Origin: Zonotrichia leucophrys gambelii
Taxonomy: Eukaryota > Chordata > Aves > Passeriformes > Passerellidae
Assembly (NCBI RefSeq): GCF_028769735.1
Contig: NC_088170.1
Span: 60,545,585-60,609,584 of the forward strand
Direction of reading: 5' to 3'
Length of the DNA: 64,000 nt
Made by a program: the position numbers and the translations under genes. Positions 24,801 to 38,160 of this stretch are shown piece by piece (positions within the stretch are counted from its first letter, which is position 1; each line of letters opens with the position of its first letter). A model generated the notes under the pieces. It was not told the DNA's origin. It worked only from the letters and a program-made list of their open reading frames with translations, and searched no databases.

Positions 24801-27800
24801 TGATAACAAAACTGCTTAATACTGGAGACGTGACTCCCAATACAGGAGCCCATTTTTACAGGTTCTGTAATAATGAAAAACTCTGAAGATATGAAATTAA
24901 ATGTGAAAATTTATGAGCCCCATAATTATTTTCTGTAGACAATAAAGACTTTCTCCTAAGAATTTGTGGAAAGGGTTTTTTTACTCACTATACTAACAGT
25001 CCTTATGCATATGAAGTAAAATACAGAGAACGTGACTACAAAAATGTGTCTTTTCATTTTGCAGTTTCTCAAATTTACTCATTCTTATTGCTTGAGCTCT
25101 GTCTGCAGGTAACTAGTTTGGATAGTTCATTTCAGGGATTATCAAAATTCTGAGCTGTGATTAGTCATCTGATTGGAACAGAGAACTGACATGTTTTCTG
25201 TTATCACAGGAATAATATAAAAATCCTAAATGGAGAACAATCATGAAACAGTATGTTTATGGGAACATTGCAACAAATATTCACAGTGATTATTGATGTA
25301 TCTGCTTAGATTCAAATAAGCTACAATAGAAGAAGCAAAATGAGAGCAGAAACAAGTAGCGTACTAGAGTGAAGGGGTATTTCAACTACCAAGATAATAA
25401 AGAGATGTCATACTATTTACTGTACTATTTACTATATTTTCTTTTCTTAACATCACTCATCTCAAACCTGCAGATTAAATAATATGCATTAAGATAATTT
25501 TTGAAAACTAGCAGCGAAAACATAATTTTAACTGATAATGGAACACAAATCTGGCTCTTTAGGTTTTGGCTTTTCCAGCTTCATCAACTGACCTGGAGGA
25601 GTACATCCTAACTTCACATTTGGATAGGATGGTGATTTATAAGTGACTTTAATATGAGAAAATGAAGGCTTATGATACTTAACCTCCAAACTTCTAAACC
25701 TATCTCATAAGTAATTTTCATGTTTAACTACCTTCTTAGCCCTATGATTGCCTACTGGAAATAAGATGCTTCTAGTCCTATATTTTTCACATTATTTAAT
25801 GTAGACTGCATTCAGGTATATTTCTCAAAATGGTAAGATATCTCATGGTTACAAAATACACTTTTATAGTGTCAGGGTATGTTCACCAAATATATATCCC
25901 ATGATCTGATTTCCAAACACTCAATCTATTCCTTCTATGAAGGCACATCTTAAGCACAGGGCAACATAAAAAAACCTTAGGTGTTGAGTTTGAAATTAAT
26001 ATTTTAAACATATGTAGCAAAAGATGTAAATTACCTCATGATGATTTTCAGTTGCTTTTTTCAGAGAATGTATTGGCTAAATGTGTGACAGCTTTGCCCC
26101 ACTGATAAAATAGTAAGAGACACAATTGGGAAATGTTATGATACTAATGATGCAACTACACCTTACAAATCAAACATGAAACTTTGAACATGAATCACCT
26201 GAGTGAGACTGTGAATCTCCTGAGGCCCAAATCCTACTTGCCCACTCAGTGATCATGTTGTCTTCACTATCACAAATTAATTTTTTTTTTGCTGATTTAT
26301 AAAATATGGTTTTAGTAAAAAGGCCTTTTAATTAGCCAGGATTTTTGCCACTTTACTGAAACTGGTGATGATGAAATTATGAAAGGCAATACACAATTTT
26401 TCTAGCTTTAGATGTTGTACTCTATTTTTCCTAATTATCCAAAACATCACAGATGCCTCTATGCTCTCCTTAGAACAAACATGGGAATATCACCTAGATT
26501 GCCAAATTTTTTCCTTAATTGTGAAATGACTGAGGACTAATCAGGATTTTTGCCACAGTAATTTCATTGGAAGTGTGAAAAAATATCCCTCACAGCCTCC
26601 TCAACTAGCAGGACTGCCTTGACAAAAGCTTCAGAGTGGACATATTTATACTAGCAAAGAACGCCTCTCGTTGGGATAGTTTATCTTATTCAGGGAACCA
26701 GTGGGAGTTCTGTCCTTACAAAACCTCTCTTGCTAACATAAGGCACATTTTCTCAAGAATGTTTTACTGATGTGAATATATCAGCAAATATGTCTTAGTG
26801 TAAGAAGTCTTAAATTCAATTACAAAATTATACTACTCAAGCCTTAATGCTTTTACTGGAAAAATTAATATTAACTTATATAATAATGATGGTTATTGAT
26901 AGGAAAATTTTACCTCACATTCAGGAAAAGTTTTCATCACATTCCTGACATTTCCAAAGGTATTTTATGTATCTCAGAATTGTGAGATCCAGTATTTTTT
27001 ATTTTGTCGTTTTTAGAAGATGATTTCTCTAATATTGAAATTCCTCACCAGACCATTTAGAAACCTTCTAGGTCATGTCTATACATCTTCCTTTCTGACT
27101 TTTGTTACTGCCTTCTTTGTCTTTCATCCTACTAATGTCCTTTTAGCTTAAAAATAATTATATTGCTTGGGGGAAAACAGAAGTATGTTTTTCTACTAAG
27201 GTAATTTTGATTTATCTGGTACCTAAATGGATACCCTTGAATATCAGGAGACAAAGTGATCAGACATAGTTCCCTTTCCACATATATGTTTGAAATCTAA
27301 TTTTACTGCTGTGCTTCAGAAGGAATGTTATCTCAGCCTCATGGATGTCTATTTTTCTGAACTTATTGCTATCATAGCCCAATGCAAACGCCACCTTTGC
27401 TTTCCAATTATAGGTGAAAGATACTCAGTTTCAATTATTTACTCAGCGTTCATGTGGGACCATTCAGGAATCTATCTGTTGTGTAAAAATACATCTTAAA
27501 CACAGATCTTCAAAAACACTTGTAAGTTTTCTAGAACAAAAGTTATCATTACACAATATACCACAAAAGGACCAGAACAGGCAGAAAATGCAGAGTCTAG
27601 GAATTACGAATAATAAGTGCAAGAAATAAATATATGTCTTATTAGAAACTATGAAATAGTTAATGACCTGACAAACACTGGAATATTTGGTGAACATGAT
27701 GACAAGCATTTGATTGCATTTATTAAGAAATGGTTTCCATGAAAGCAAAAACATGAACTGTTGAGAAACGAGTTCTTTGGTGATTGAAGTTCCTTATGGT

Positions 27801-29179
27801 TCTCCACAAGGCACCTCTGAGATCCTTTACCCCAAATAATGCTGCGGAAGCTTAAAAGTTGCAAATAGGTACCAGGCACCAGCAAGCATCATCCCAGAGG
27901 GATTAACAAAAAGACAAGAAAGCTCCTTCAGGAATATCTTATATTTGCTGCTATGCAAAGAACAATAACACGTCTAGGTAAGAGCCACAAGTCAGTGAAG
28001 GTGTTCAGGAAAAAGAACTCATCAGTGGAGGACAAAATGAACTAATTCTAGCTAAGAGAGAAAGGACATATGCTGTGCTTGATCTGACTTGCAAATACAA
28101 TGTACCATGGGAAAATTTCTGGCATAAAGCAAAATTATTAATAAGTAATGATAGCTGGAACAGAAGCCCCACTAGAGGAACAAGGAGGTCCCAGTGGAGA
28201 GAGTGAAGCTTCCAGGCTGCCTCTAAGGGCAGGGAGTTCTTTCCCCAGTCTTTTTGAAGGGAAGGACTGAAGTCTTGCTGCAAGACTCCATTCTTCTGAG
28301 CAGCATTTCTGGGTGAAGAGGCCACAGGGACCACAGCACCATTAACTTGATTTTCCTCTGGACCACAGAACATGAGGCTTTTCTAAACCAATTCTAATGA
28401 ACTAAGGCACAGATGCTTTCTGTGCCTTTTTTCTTTAAAAAATTAATTTTTGCTGTAATAAGAATTTTCCAGACTTCACTTTTTTACCCCTTATTTTATA
28501 TACTTAGCTTCCAGTCATTCTGCATAAATTTGTGGTACCTCAAATTTTAGTTTCCTCCAGGCTAACACCCTGAAATTTCCCATTACTACTAAAGGATATT
28601 TAATTCTAAAACCACTTCACTCCCTCTAATTTAATCTGTAAATACTAATTTCCTTCAGACTTCCCACTTTCATCTTGATTCCTTTTCTCCCTTCCTGAAA
28701 TGCTCTGTGATGAAGTCCCAGGTTACACATGCCAAACCCATCCAAGTGCTATTGAGGAGAGTGTTAAAGCAGTGAATCTGGTGGAGAAACAACAGTGAGC
28801 ACTGACTGAAGGAGCTGCAGTGAAGTGATATGTTGATAACTTATACCTTGGATCCAGAATTTGAAGCACTTCAGTGCCAGAAAACAAGTGGGAAAAAAAA
28901 AACCCATGAAAGAATAGCATCAGAGTATATGCAATGGTTCTAGGAATACTTAGACAGTATTTAGAAACAGTTTAGTTAGACAGAACTAATTACAAGTCAG
29001 AATACAGTGTGGGGAAAAATCAGAGGGAAATATGATCATTACCTCTCTTGGGAGGGTCAAACCCAGAGACAGAAGGAAAATTATTTTGAATGTCCTCGGT
29101 GGATACAAATAGGAGCAGTGGATTAAACCTGTGCACAATAAAACCTCCAGCCAAGGATCAGGAGGCATTTTCTCCCCCT

Positions 29180-29340
29180 TAGAATGTCAGATCACAGAGC
29201 TGTCTCCCAAGGGAGGTGGTGCAAGGAGCTTCACCATATGAGTCATTCAAAATTAGGCTGAAGCAAAGCACCTGCACATACCTCAGGCAACATAGCTTTG
29301 TTGGCAGGCAGACAACCTCAATGACCTGACAAGACTTAAC
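29180..29340 (+). mobile_element. Possible old CR1-like LINE 3' fragment
   Basis: GAGCTGTCTCCCAAGGGAGG followed by TGGTG, a GTCATTCAAAATTAGGCTGA segment and AATGACCTGACAAGACTTAA resembles the 3' untranslated block of an old CR1 family. Divergence is high and no terminal ATTCTATGA unit is seen. Confidence 0.4.
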
Positions 29341-31514
29341 CAGCTCTCCTTTTTGTCATTTTATTTAATTTTAGTCTATTCATATTAAGGAAAATGAGAA
29401 AAAATAGCATTCTGTGTAGCACTCATGTATTCATTTCCTCAAGTGACTGATTACAAATGAAAAATACATAAATTGTCATAAATATTCAGACATCTGATAG
29501 GTAAATCTAATGACTAGCTCTGGTTTGTGTTATTATTTAGGAAGTTATTTTAAAACATTCCCCCTCTCCCCCCTACCGAAATGACAAATTTTCCCCGACA
29601 GAAGGTGAGCCAGCCAGGGGTAATCAAATACATAAACAAGTTTTAGTTATACCTGGGATGATTATGGTTAGAGCATTTATTTTTGGACTCCTACTGCTTG
29701 AAATATCTACCTTTTCAGACACCTCTTAAGAATGCCAAAGTAAAAATGGTAGCAACAGAAAAGAAGACAGTGCTGATAAGAAAACATTAATGTCTGAGCA
29801 GCAAGACATTCCAAATTTGCTCCCCTGAGTTTTTCAGCATGTATTTCAGAGGGCTGAATACCTCACTGCTACTTTTTTCTGATTCCAGCCACCATGGTTT
29901 AACAAAGGGGAAGCTTTAGCCTTCAGCTTTGGGGGAATTTACAGGAAAGGAACACAGAAAAAAAATTAATTGATTCTTAATTTACTTCTGATATTGAAAT
30001 TCACTTCACTCTCCTCTTTAATATTACATTTATTTTCCATGATTGAAAAGGAATTAACATGTCTGTAATTATACACTGCAGAATGTGGGGGAGAAAGCAG
30101 GATGGCAAAGAAAAGTTCAGTGTTCTCAAAACAGGGATAACAGGTAACTTCCACTGCAGAAAGCCAGCACCTGACCTCTTGGACTGGCAGTGAGGATATT
30201 AAATATATATATAAAATTCTATGTTTGAAGAAAAGCAAATAAAACATCAATATTAGGGAAAGAGGGAAAAAAACATCCAAGTACACAGTGGGCTATTATT
30301 CTGACCTCAGAACTATACAGGGCTTTAAAACACACTTTAAAGTCAAAAAATGGGAACCTGATCTCTCTTCAGTTTGAGTTTTGCATGAACCCTTGCACAG
30401 GAAGTGACTAAAGCAATGTGGGTTCATTCAGCTCAGCAGAAAGAGAATGAGGTGGAACACAAAGATTCTACGTTTGCAAGGGGTGATGGAAGAGTAAAAT
30501 GAAAAAATAACTGGTACTTAAACATAATTTTTAATGCCATTTCACACATTGTAGTCTATCCTGTGTAGCCTCTAGAACCTATTACAGAAAAGCTCAATAA
30601 TTACAGGTCATATGTAATATCCTCCAATACCACACGGGAACTATGTTGGATATCAGTCACACTCAAAGATATATCAAAAATTAAAAGGGAAATTATGTTT
30701 AGACCATTGATTATCTACCAAAGCAAAGAGTCATGTAAAGGAAATCCAGTATTGACATAAAGGTGAATGCATTTGGCTTATAAGGCCAGAAATTAGAGGT
30801 AATTTTCTATGTAGATGAGGAGTGATGTTCTAGAGCAATATTTTAATATGAAATAAGAACAAGATATACTATGATTGTGAGATAGAGCTTGGTAAGTTTA
30901 CAACAGCAGAAGTCTGGAATCCCTTTCTTAGAAAAATAGAATGATTCAGAATGAGGGAGGAAGTTCTTGTATCCAAAGCATGCAACCAGAGGCACACAGT
31001 GTGTGTCAAGGGTGGCCAAACTAAGAGCTTTAAACTGGTAATTACAGGAGAGGTAGAGATTCCTCAAAAAGCAAGTGAGCAAATTGAGATTGGAATAGGC
31101 AAGGTAAGAGCCAGGAGAGATGGGAAGAGAAGTGACATAGAAATCAACAAAACCAATGATGAAGTGGAATGACCTTAAGCCTAGGAAGAAGGTGAGAAAG
31201 AAAGAAGATCCGTAAGAAAGAAGGTGCCCGTGAAATGATCTTGAGATTGTTCTGGTGAATGAACCTGTCTTGAGTGCCTCTCTGAAATGCTTGACAATAA
31301 TGGATATGGCATGGGAAAACCAACAGGAGGGATCAGAAATCCACACACCGTTACAGCCATTGAGCTAATGGACATGTGATGCAACGGCAACTACATTTCT
31401 GAAATGGTTGGGTACAGATTCTTTTGGAAAGACAGGCTGAGAAGGTGAGGTGACTTTTTGTGAGACTGCAGCTGGAAAGCTTGGAACTCCACCTGGGGAT
31501 AAAGTACTGCTGCA

Positions 31515-31935
31515 CTGGTTATTCTTCCCCAGTTTTACTGAACTTCATGAATTTACTCTCAGCCTAATTCTCCAGCCTGTTCAGGTCCATTGGAATGGTA
31601 ACACCACTGTGTCTGTATCAGTCACTTCCAGTTTTGTACCATCTACAGACTTGAAGAGGGTATGCTGTCCCACTTTCTGGACCATTAATGAGGATGTTTG
31701 AGGAAGAGTACTGGCCCCAGATCAATCCTGGCATAACACCACCAGTGTCTTACCTCCAACCTGACTCTGTACACCGATCTCAACCCTCTGAACCCAGCTG
31801 TTCAGCCACTTTTCAATCCATCAGGCTGCTGTCTTGTCTGTATTTTGCCAGCTTGGTAAGAGAGTGTTCCTGGAAACAGTGTCTAAAGTTTTGTTAAAGC
31901 TCAGGTAGGAAATATTTGCCGCCCCCTCTTCATTC
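31515..31935 (-). mobile_element. CR1-type LINE, reverse transcriptase region, inverted piece
   Basis: The plus strand contains TTCTCCAGCCTGTTCAGGTC, CAGTTTTGTACCATCTACAG, CTGGCCCCAGATCAATCCTG, TAACACCACCAGTGTCTTAC and a final CAGTGTCTAAAGTTTTGTTA. Each is the reverse complement of part of the CR1-family reverse transcriptase coding region, in the correct reverse order. The last block corresponds to the KAFDTV motif and the middle ones to the region around the VPQGSVLGP and FADDTKL motifs. Many stops and indels are present. It ends next to a CR1 3' end in the opposite orientation. Confidence 0.8.
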
Positions 31936-31944
31936 ACAAAGATG

Positions 31945-31997
31945 GTCACTAGGTGACCTGAAGAGGCACCTTCCAGCCTAAGCAATTCTGTGAGCCT
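31945..31997 (+). mobile_element. CR1 LINE 3' terminus, forward orientation
   Basis: TAGGTGACCTGAAGAGGCAC followed by CTTCCAGCCTAAGCAATTCT and GTGAG matches the last 50 bases of CR1. It lies about 10 bp after the inverted reverse transcriptase piece, so the two may derive from one insertion event. Confidence 0.7.
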
Positions 31998-34900
31998 GTG
32001 ACGCTGAGGGTGACCATCTGTGTGTGCCAGACAAGAGGAGCAGACAGACTGTGGCAGCCTGTGTGTCAGATCTCAGATAGCCTCTGTAGCGCCAAACTGG
32101 TTGGCACTGAGGAATATCAGCTTTACTGATATGGGTAAACCTGGAACCTGACCCCACCTGTCAGGATTCTTTTGCAATCCTAAGGAATGTTAGAACTGAC
32201 TTCCTCTGGATTTATGCTCATCAGGGCTATTGATGGAAATGGTAGCTCATCTCTGTATCTGTACCCTACAGATTGAAACACTGATGTGTTTTCCTGTCCC
32301 CTGTTTGATCATCAGCCCTGGAATACAGTCCCTGTTCTGCTAAGGGCCTTTTCTGGGATCTTAAACAGGTCTTCAGCTGTGGAGGAGTGTTCACTCATCT
32401 ACTTCACTCCTTCAGCAAGAGCCCTGCAATTCAGTGCACCCAAAGCTAAGCACTGAAATTCTCAATACAGAGAATGAAGAGAATTGAATTTCTCTAGGAG
32501 ATTATTAGGAGCACCAAAGTTAAAGACTTTAAGTTACATAAATATGTAAATCACCCCTCAGTTACCTCTCAGTCACATGCAATTTTTCCTGGTGAATTCC
32601 TGACTCATTCATACAATGGAAATGTACAGAATGAAATGAAAGAAGGATATAAAATATTTATTTTATCTGAATGCTGTGTATCTTCATAACATGTATCATG
32701 CACACTTGTGGTTGATAATGCCAAGATGCTGTGAAGAATTTTTTCAATACCTAGTCCAAAAATACAAAGAAGGCAGTGGAAGTAGCTGGTTTGCTTTACC
32801 TTCTTCTACCTTGAGGATTTTTTTGGAATGTCACTTCTGAAAGTAAATGCTGCCTCACAACCAATGTATTTCAGAGCATCTTTGGAATAAAGAAAGAATG
32901 AGATTAAGCAGCACAGTAATTATTTTGTATATTTCAGGTCAGTTGCATGAAGACTACTATAAAATGCATCACTTTGCTTTGCCCAACCCTTTTTTTACAA
33001 ATAAAGATTATAAGTTGAAAAGTTATGACAGTGCTGAAAACAGTGGAAACTGCAACCTGTCAATCAAGCAATAAAACAATCCCCTTCCTGCCCTACTTTT
33101 TCTATACATTAACAGCATTTTGACAGGACAATGCATTTCTATGGGTAAAAAACCTGTCTCAAAAAATTTACTGTCTATATGATGCATGTTTCTTCCTGAA
33201 TCTTCCTTATCTGATTGGATTGCCACACTCCAAAAAAAGGTCCCTAGAGTTCATATTAGCTGTTTCACCATTTGAAGACACATGTAAAAATTAGGCTGTG
33301 AAAAGCCCTGTACCATTAAGATAAAGACTCCAAACACACTATATATGTACAATAAGGAGAAATGATGAAACTTTCAAAAGCCAGAATGATTTTCCTTAGG
33401 AGAAGAAAACGCCTTTTAATCTTTAGCTTGGAATTATTTTCTTTTTTTCCCCCCCATGTGACTTTCACTGGAAAAAGCAGTAGTACCAAAGGTCAAAAAA
33501 TAGTTTGGAATGCAGGAAATTACTCATAACTGATAAAACTGAAAAAGCATACAGAATTTAGGTAAAGACTGCTTAAAGTCCTGAAGGTTACAGATGCAGG
33601 CTCTGCTCCAGTTGATTCAACCTAAGCCTCAGCATAGAAGATAATACCAAATTTCCATCTCACAATTCCTACGAATATTTTTCTCTGAGTTTGCATTAAA
33701 GGTAAGGCAAGAGGGTTATTGTGCTGTGGGCAGCTCAGCCTCTTCACAAAGCATCTCCTGTTGACTGTGTTCCTGTGAGTGGTTTCTACCTCATCCTCCA
33801 GTACAATCCCAGTAAGGAAAAGACAAAAGCACCACTGGGTGGCAAACCAAACTTTTGCTTTTGCAAGCATACTTGCCTTTGTCTCAAGGTTGTTCCTTTA
33901 GGCAGAACAATCCACTCTAGCATTGATGGTAACCCCTTAATGTGGGGGCTGCAATGAGCCACCAAAGGCTGGGAGCTGATACTGTAAAAGCATTGCCAGG
34001 TGAGATTATGAAGGGAAATTGTTAAATAGTGCCATAAGGGCAGCTCCTTCATTTCTTTTGCTTCTTTTCTTTTGATTTCCTTCCTTTCTCTTTCCAGCTA
34101 AATTTTGCCACTGAGCATACAATCATGCACATCTTTATACCATCTGTCCTCTTTTAAATTTTTACAGCTGAGTCAATCAGAGTTTTAATTTAAATTTTCA
34201 TCGATCAAGAGATTTTTATCCTGTCCCAGATGGAGAGGTAGAGGTTTTCCAAAGATAACAGTTTCAGTAGCCTGCAGAAGATTTTATTTCTATTTCTTTT
34301 AGCTGTGGAGGTTTTATGCTCAGCAGACTAGTATCCAAATACAGCTGGGAACAATATGACAACAAAACGTGTGTTAGGGATTACCAACACGAGTACCTGC
34401 GACCAAAATCTCTACAGGGAGGTGAGATAGAATTTTTCTCAAAGGACTCTCAATTATGAAGTTACAACAGCCAGCAGCTCTGGGTTAAGTCTAGCTTGTA
34501 AAAAACACCTCAAGTCTGACATAGCCCCAGTGCCAGCATGGTGAGGAGGGTGCTCTTTCCCTTGTCACACTCAACCTATCCATAGCAAATGAAGTGCAGC
34601 TCAAAACAGTGACAGTGCAGGATCTGCTCCAGAGCCTCTACCCTCTGCTGTGGAGTCTCCAACAGGCCTGGGCAAGGGAGGAGGAAAGACTTGCACATTA
34701 CTCCTTTGTCTCTTTGTAAAAGCCTTTCAAACCTTATCATAAAAGACTGTTAATGGGATATTTTGTGATGGCATGCAGCCTATCCTGCCTACTGTAGTAG
34801 AAAATGGGAAAGCAACTTGCTTTGGATAAATCCTTTGCAGTTATTATGAACCACACTGAATATAATTCTCTTTAACAGAGAGTATTAAAAATGTTGACAA

Positions 34901-35419
34901 TAATATTGCTCATGCTAGAATCTATGCTTTAAGGTTTTTTAGCTGTGAATTTACCTTCCTAGTGAAGCTTTAAGTTATGAAATCATTCAGCTGCTCTCAT
35001 TTTAACATGTGGTTATTAAACTAATATAACATATTTCTTATTAAATTGAGCAAAAAAGCAGCTGTGAACTACACCAGTTCCAGATCTTCCCAGTGGTGAG
35101 ATCTTCCAGCTCCTCAGAGTGAGAACACTGCACTCCCAGCTGCACGAGCCATTCAATCCTCACTGTATTTACCTACCTTTTAAGCACTGCCACTTTTGAC
35201 TAATTTACCAGCAGCCTTTTATTCATCACAGCACCCATCTCTTTCCCTTCCTCACTTATTTTCCATACCAACATTATTTTCCCACTTGCATAACTCCTTA
35301 CTCAACTCAGCACTTGCTTTACCTTTTCTGTTCTTGTTAGCACCTGCTCTTACAAAATCTCTTTGTAGCTCCTGCTGCTCCTGACATGCCCTCAGGAAGA
35401 ATTATTTATAGCCACACTA
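31998..35419. other. Intronic sequence without a recognised gene
   Basis: About 3.4 kb of mixed-composition intron. Short open frames only (up to 88 codons), none with a motif I know. Confidence 0.7.
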
Positions 35420-35675
35420 TGATGTCATGAACTTCAGGCAGATGAAGTTGGAAGGGACTTGCAGAGATCATTTTGTCCAACCCCACTGGTTAGGGAGGGT
35501 CACTTGGAGCAGGGTGCCCATGGCCAGATGGCTTTTCAATGTCTCCAAAGATGGAGACTCCACAACCTCCTTGGGTAACCTGTGCCAGCACTTGGACCCT
35601 TTCACAGTAAAAAGTGTTTTATGATATTCAGACAGAACATGTTTGTGCCCATTGCCTCTTCAATACTTCTATTTA
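35420..35675 (-). mobile_element. CR1 LINE 3' fragment, well preserved
   Basis: The plus strand gives, in order, GATGAAGTTGGAAGGGACTT, TTTTGTCCAACCCCACTGGT, TGGAGCAGGGTGCCCATGGC, AAGATGGAGACTCCACAACC and CACAGTAAAAAGTGTTTTAT. This is the reverse complement of a CR1 3' end continuing into the last part of the coding region. About 250 bp are retained. Confidence 0.9.
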
Positions 35676-37449
35676 CCTCTCTCACATCTTTCATCTCTAG
35701 TGTTCCAATGTACAGCTGTGAAAGCAGTCAAACCACTTGTCCATGGCTTGGCATTCAGTTGGGTTCCCTCCTAGCTCCTTTTATCTACTGTCCTTCATCT
35801 TAAAATATACTCATAAATTCACAAAAGAATGTGCTTTCTCTGTTATTTTCTCTGCCTCTGCATTACCTAGGCAATGATTTCTAGTCTACGCCTGGGGTTG
35901 TCTGACACCACATAAATAGAAATAGCAACAATTCGTTTACCTGAAGCTCCTAAAACCTTACTAGGGAAGAGCATTCATAGGCACAAGACACAAAGGAAGA
36001 GCAACAATATAATTTCCTTACAATTGACCTCAATGTCTGTGGAAGAACCCACAAATGTGTCTACCCATGGACAGTAAAAGTATTTGATTCCCAGTCAGCA
36101 ATTTGGAAGTTCAGTATTCTTATCAGGCACATCATTAGGCGATTCAAAAGGTTTTCAGGACTTTTTTTTTTAAATTGTAGATTTTTTTTCTCCCATAGTC
36201 CTGAAAGAGCACATAATATAATTTGGTGGTGAACTTAGAGCACATAACACAATTTGTTGGTGAACTTAGATCAAAGCAATATTTTTGTCTTTGCATTCCT
36301 CTGATGTTCAGCAGCCTTGAGGACGCTCTAAACTACATCAGATATCAACCTGCCATGGTCATGGCTATCTTGCATCCTGTCTCCTCCTGGTGATGACTGA
36401 AACAGATTAGACTTACCCTTAACTGTGTCTGGAAACACAATCTCTGAAGAGCCACTCATTTTACAGATTGTGGCACCTCTCCTGCATCACTTTCAGTGCT
36501 GGTGAACTTATGCAGGTGTAGTTTTCTGCTACATCAGTAGTATCTTTTAAAACTTATTCTATATTCCCGGCTGTTTTTTCCTCTATGCACAAAATAAAAT
36601 AACTGTAAATGCAGGTCATCACCTGTGCTTTATATTTAATTCTCTAGCTGCATATTTGGTCTTGATTTCTGATTGCTTCTCCACTATTTTTTTGGAGAGA
36701 ACCTTCCATTGTAGTTCTGCTTATGCTTTCATTTACACAAGGTAAAACACAGAGCCATTATTTTTGAAAACAGTGCAAACCAAATATACAGATTTCCCTA
36801 CACTTGAAAGGTTTTGCTCATTTGTTTTTAATATCTTCAGAGTTTTTTTGTTTTGTTTTTAATCAGAAACTCCTTGCTTTGAAACACAAACACTTCTTTT
36901 AGTGCGTGTGTTTTTTTGGTCTTTTATCTTGCTTTAATTAGCTCACTTGGGAAGTAATGTAACACTATTGCACAAAAAGCTGTATGAGTAGCTGAATCCT
37001 TCTTTTCAATTAACTATACAAATCCAGGCCTTCTTCCCACACTCATACTGCATTATTTTGCACTTGGCACAACCTACTCCTCTCAAAGTCCTTCATTATT
37101 TTAAGGTCATCAAGACAGGATCCTTCCTGTCTTATTTTGTGCCAGCAGGCAGAAAGATGCACACTTATTTTCACCTGTCTGGAGTCCACCATAGCAACCA
37201 AGGCCAGGGTTGCATGCAGGACTGCAAAGTTTTCCAATACCTTGCTATTGAAGCAGAGTAATCAAAGTGAGGATTAAAAAAAAAACAAACCCACAATTCC
37301 ATCCAAGGCCATAAAATGGAATTTTTTTGTATCTTGCTGCAAAGCCATTTCTGCTGAAAGAACAGAAATACAGAAACAGCAATCCTTGCTATTATAGAGA
37401 GGCCTTATACTGATTTTATAGAACATTGTGCAAACAAGGGAAGACTACA
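35676..37449. other. Intronic sequence without a recognised gene
   Basis: AT-rich intron. Its one structured feature is the 31-bp tandem duplication at 36206-36267. Confidence 0.7.
36206..36267. repeat. 31-bp tandem duplication, two copies
   Basis: The unit begins AGAGCACATAA and ends TTGGTGGTGAACTT in the first copy (36206-36236) and TTGTTGGTGAACTT in the second (36237-36267). The copies differ at a few sites, so the duplication is not recent. Confidence 0.9.
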
Positions 37450-38160
37450 AAGATAGGTTTTGCTCCCAGGAAACTCCTCACTGCAGGTGTGTCAGGAAGG
37501 CAGAAGCATGAACAGGCAAACAATGAGAAATAGAGAATTGCTCCTGGATACACAGGGCAGAATCAGGAAGGCTAAGAAAAGGTGGAATTGAAATTGCTAA
37601 AGCACAACAATAGCAACAGGAGAGGTTTCTACAGCCACAGCAGCAACTAAAGGAAGACTGGGAGAACATGGGACAGTGTGAGGGATGACCAAGAGATGGA
37701 GAGCGTAGGAAAGGATAACCCATGGCAGGGAAGTGTGAAAGACTCAATACCTTCATTTTCCTCAGCCTTTACTGGCAAAATCTGCTGCTCACTCCCAGGC
37801 CATCCAGGTCTTTGCTTAGGACCACAGGATGGCAGGAACAGGTACTGTTCAGGTACCGAACAGATGGATCAAATTAGGCACTAATTAGGTCAGCCAATGT
37901 GCAAAACATGTCTGAGTCCATAGGACTGCATAGGATGTACCTGAAAATCCCAGAAAAAATGGCTTGTGGTTGTTTTGGGACTATTCTCTATCATGTTTGA
38001 AAAATTGTGATCAAGAGAGCAAAGACTAGAGAATACACTTTTAGTCTTCAAAAAAAGGCAAGAAGGATTTAGAGAATATACTCACAAAAAGCATAGTCTT
38101 TTGATTCATAGAAAGGTATTAATAGAAATGTGTTGTGGAAGCTTGAGTTCAGAAAATATA
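37450..38160 (+). mobile_element. CR1 LINE, 5' part of ORF2 upstream of the RT core
   Basis: Blocks resembling the CR1 region before the reverse transcriptase core appear in order: AATCAGGAAGGCTAAGAAAA, GAGAGGTTTCTACAGCCACA, CTTCATTTTCCTCAGCCTTT, CATGTCTGAGTCCATAGGAC with TGCATAGGATG, and AGTCTTCAAAAAAAGGCAAG. Upstream and downstream limits are soft. The copy lacks the 3' end, so it is an internal remnant of an old insertion, later deleted or disrupted. Confidence 0.75.

Larger units (their letters stand above)
17625..31514. other. Long intronic stretch without a recognised gene
   Basis: Almost 14 kb of AT-rich sequence. I see a CR1 fragment at 21705-21830, a possible one at 29180-29340, and AT dinucleotide patches near 22051-22090 and 30200. 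Open frames, including one of 167 codons at 30843-31346 on the minus strand and one of 122 codons at 28005-28373 on the minus strand, have no recognisable domain. The first lies opposite a purine-rich stretch that gives few stops. Confidence 0.7.

Noticed and set aside
30843..31346. 167-codon minus-strand hydrophobic frame
   Set aside because: It is opposite a purine-rich tract, which yields Phe, Leu and Ser codons with few stops. No domain, no repeat match that is coding.
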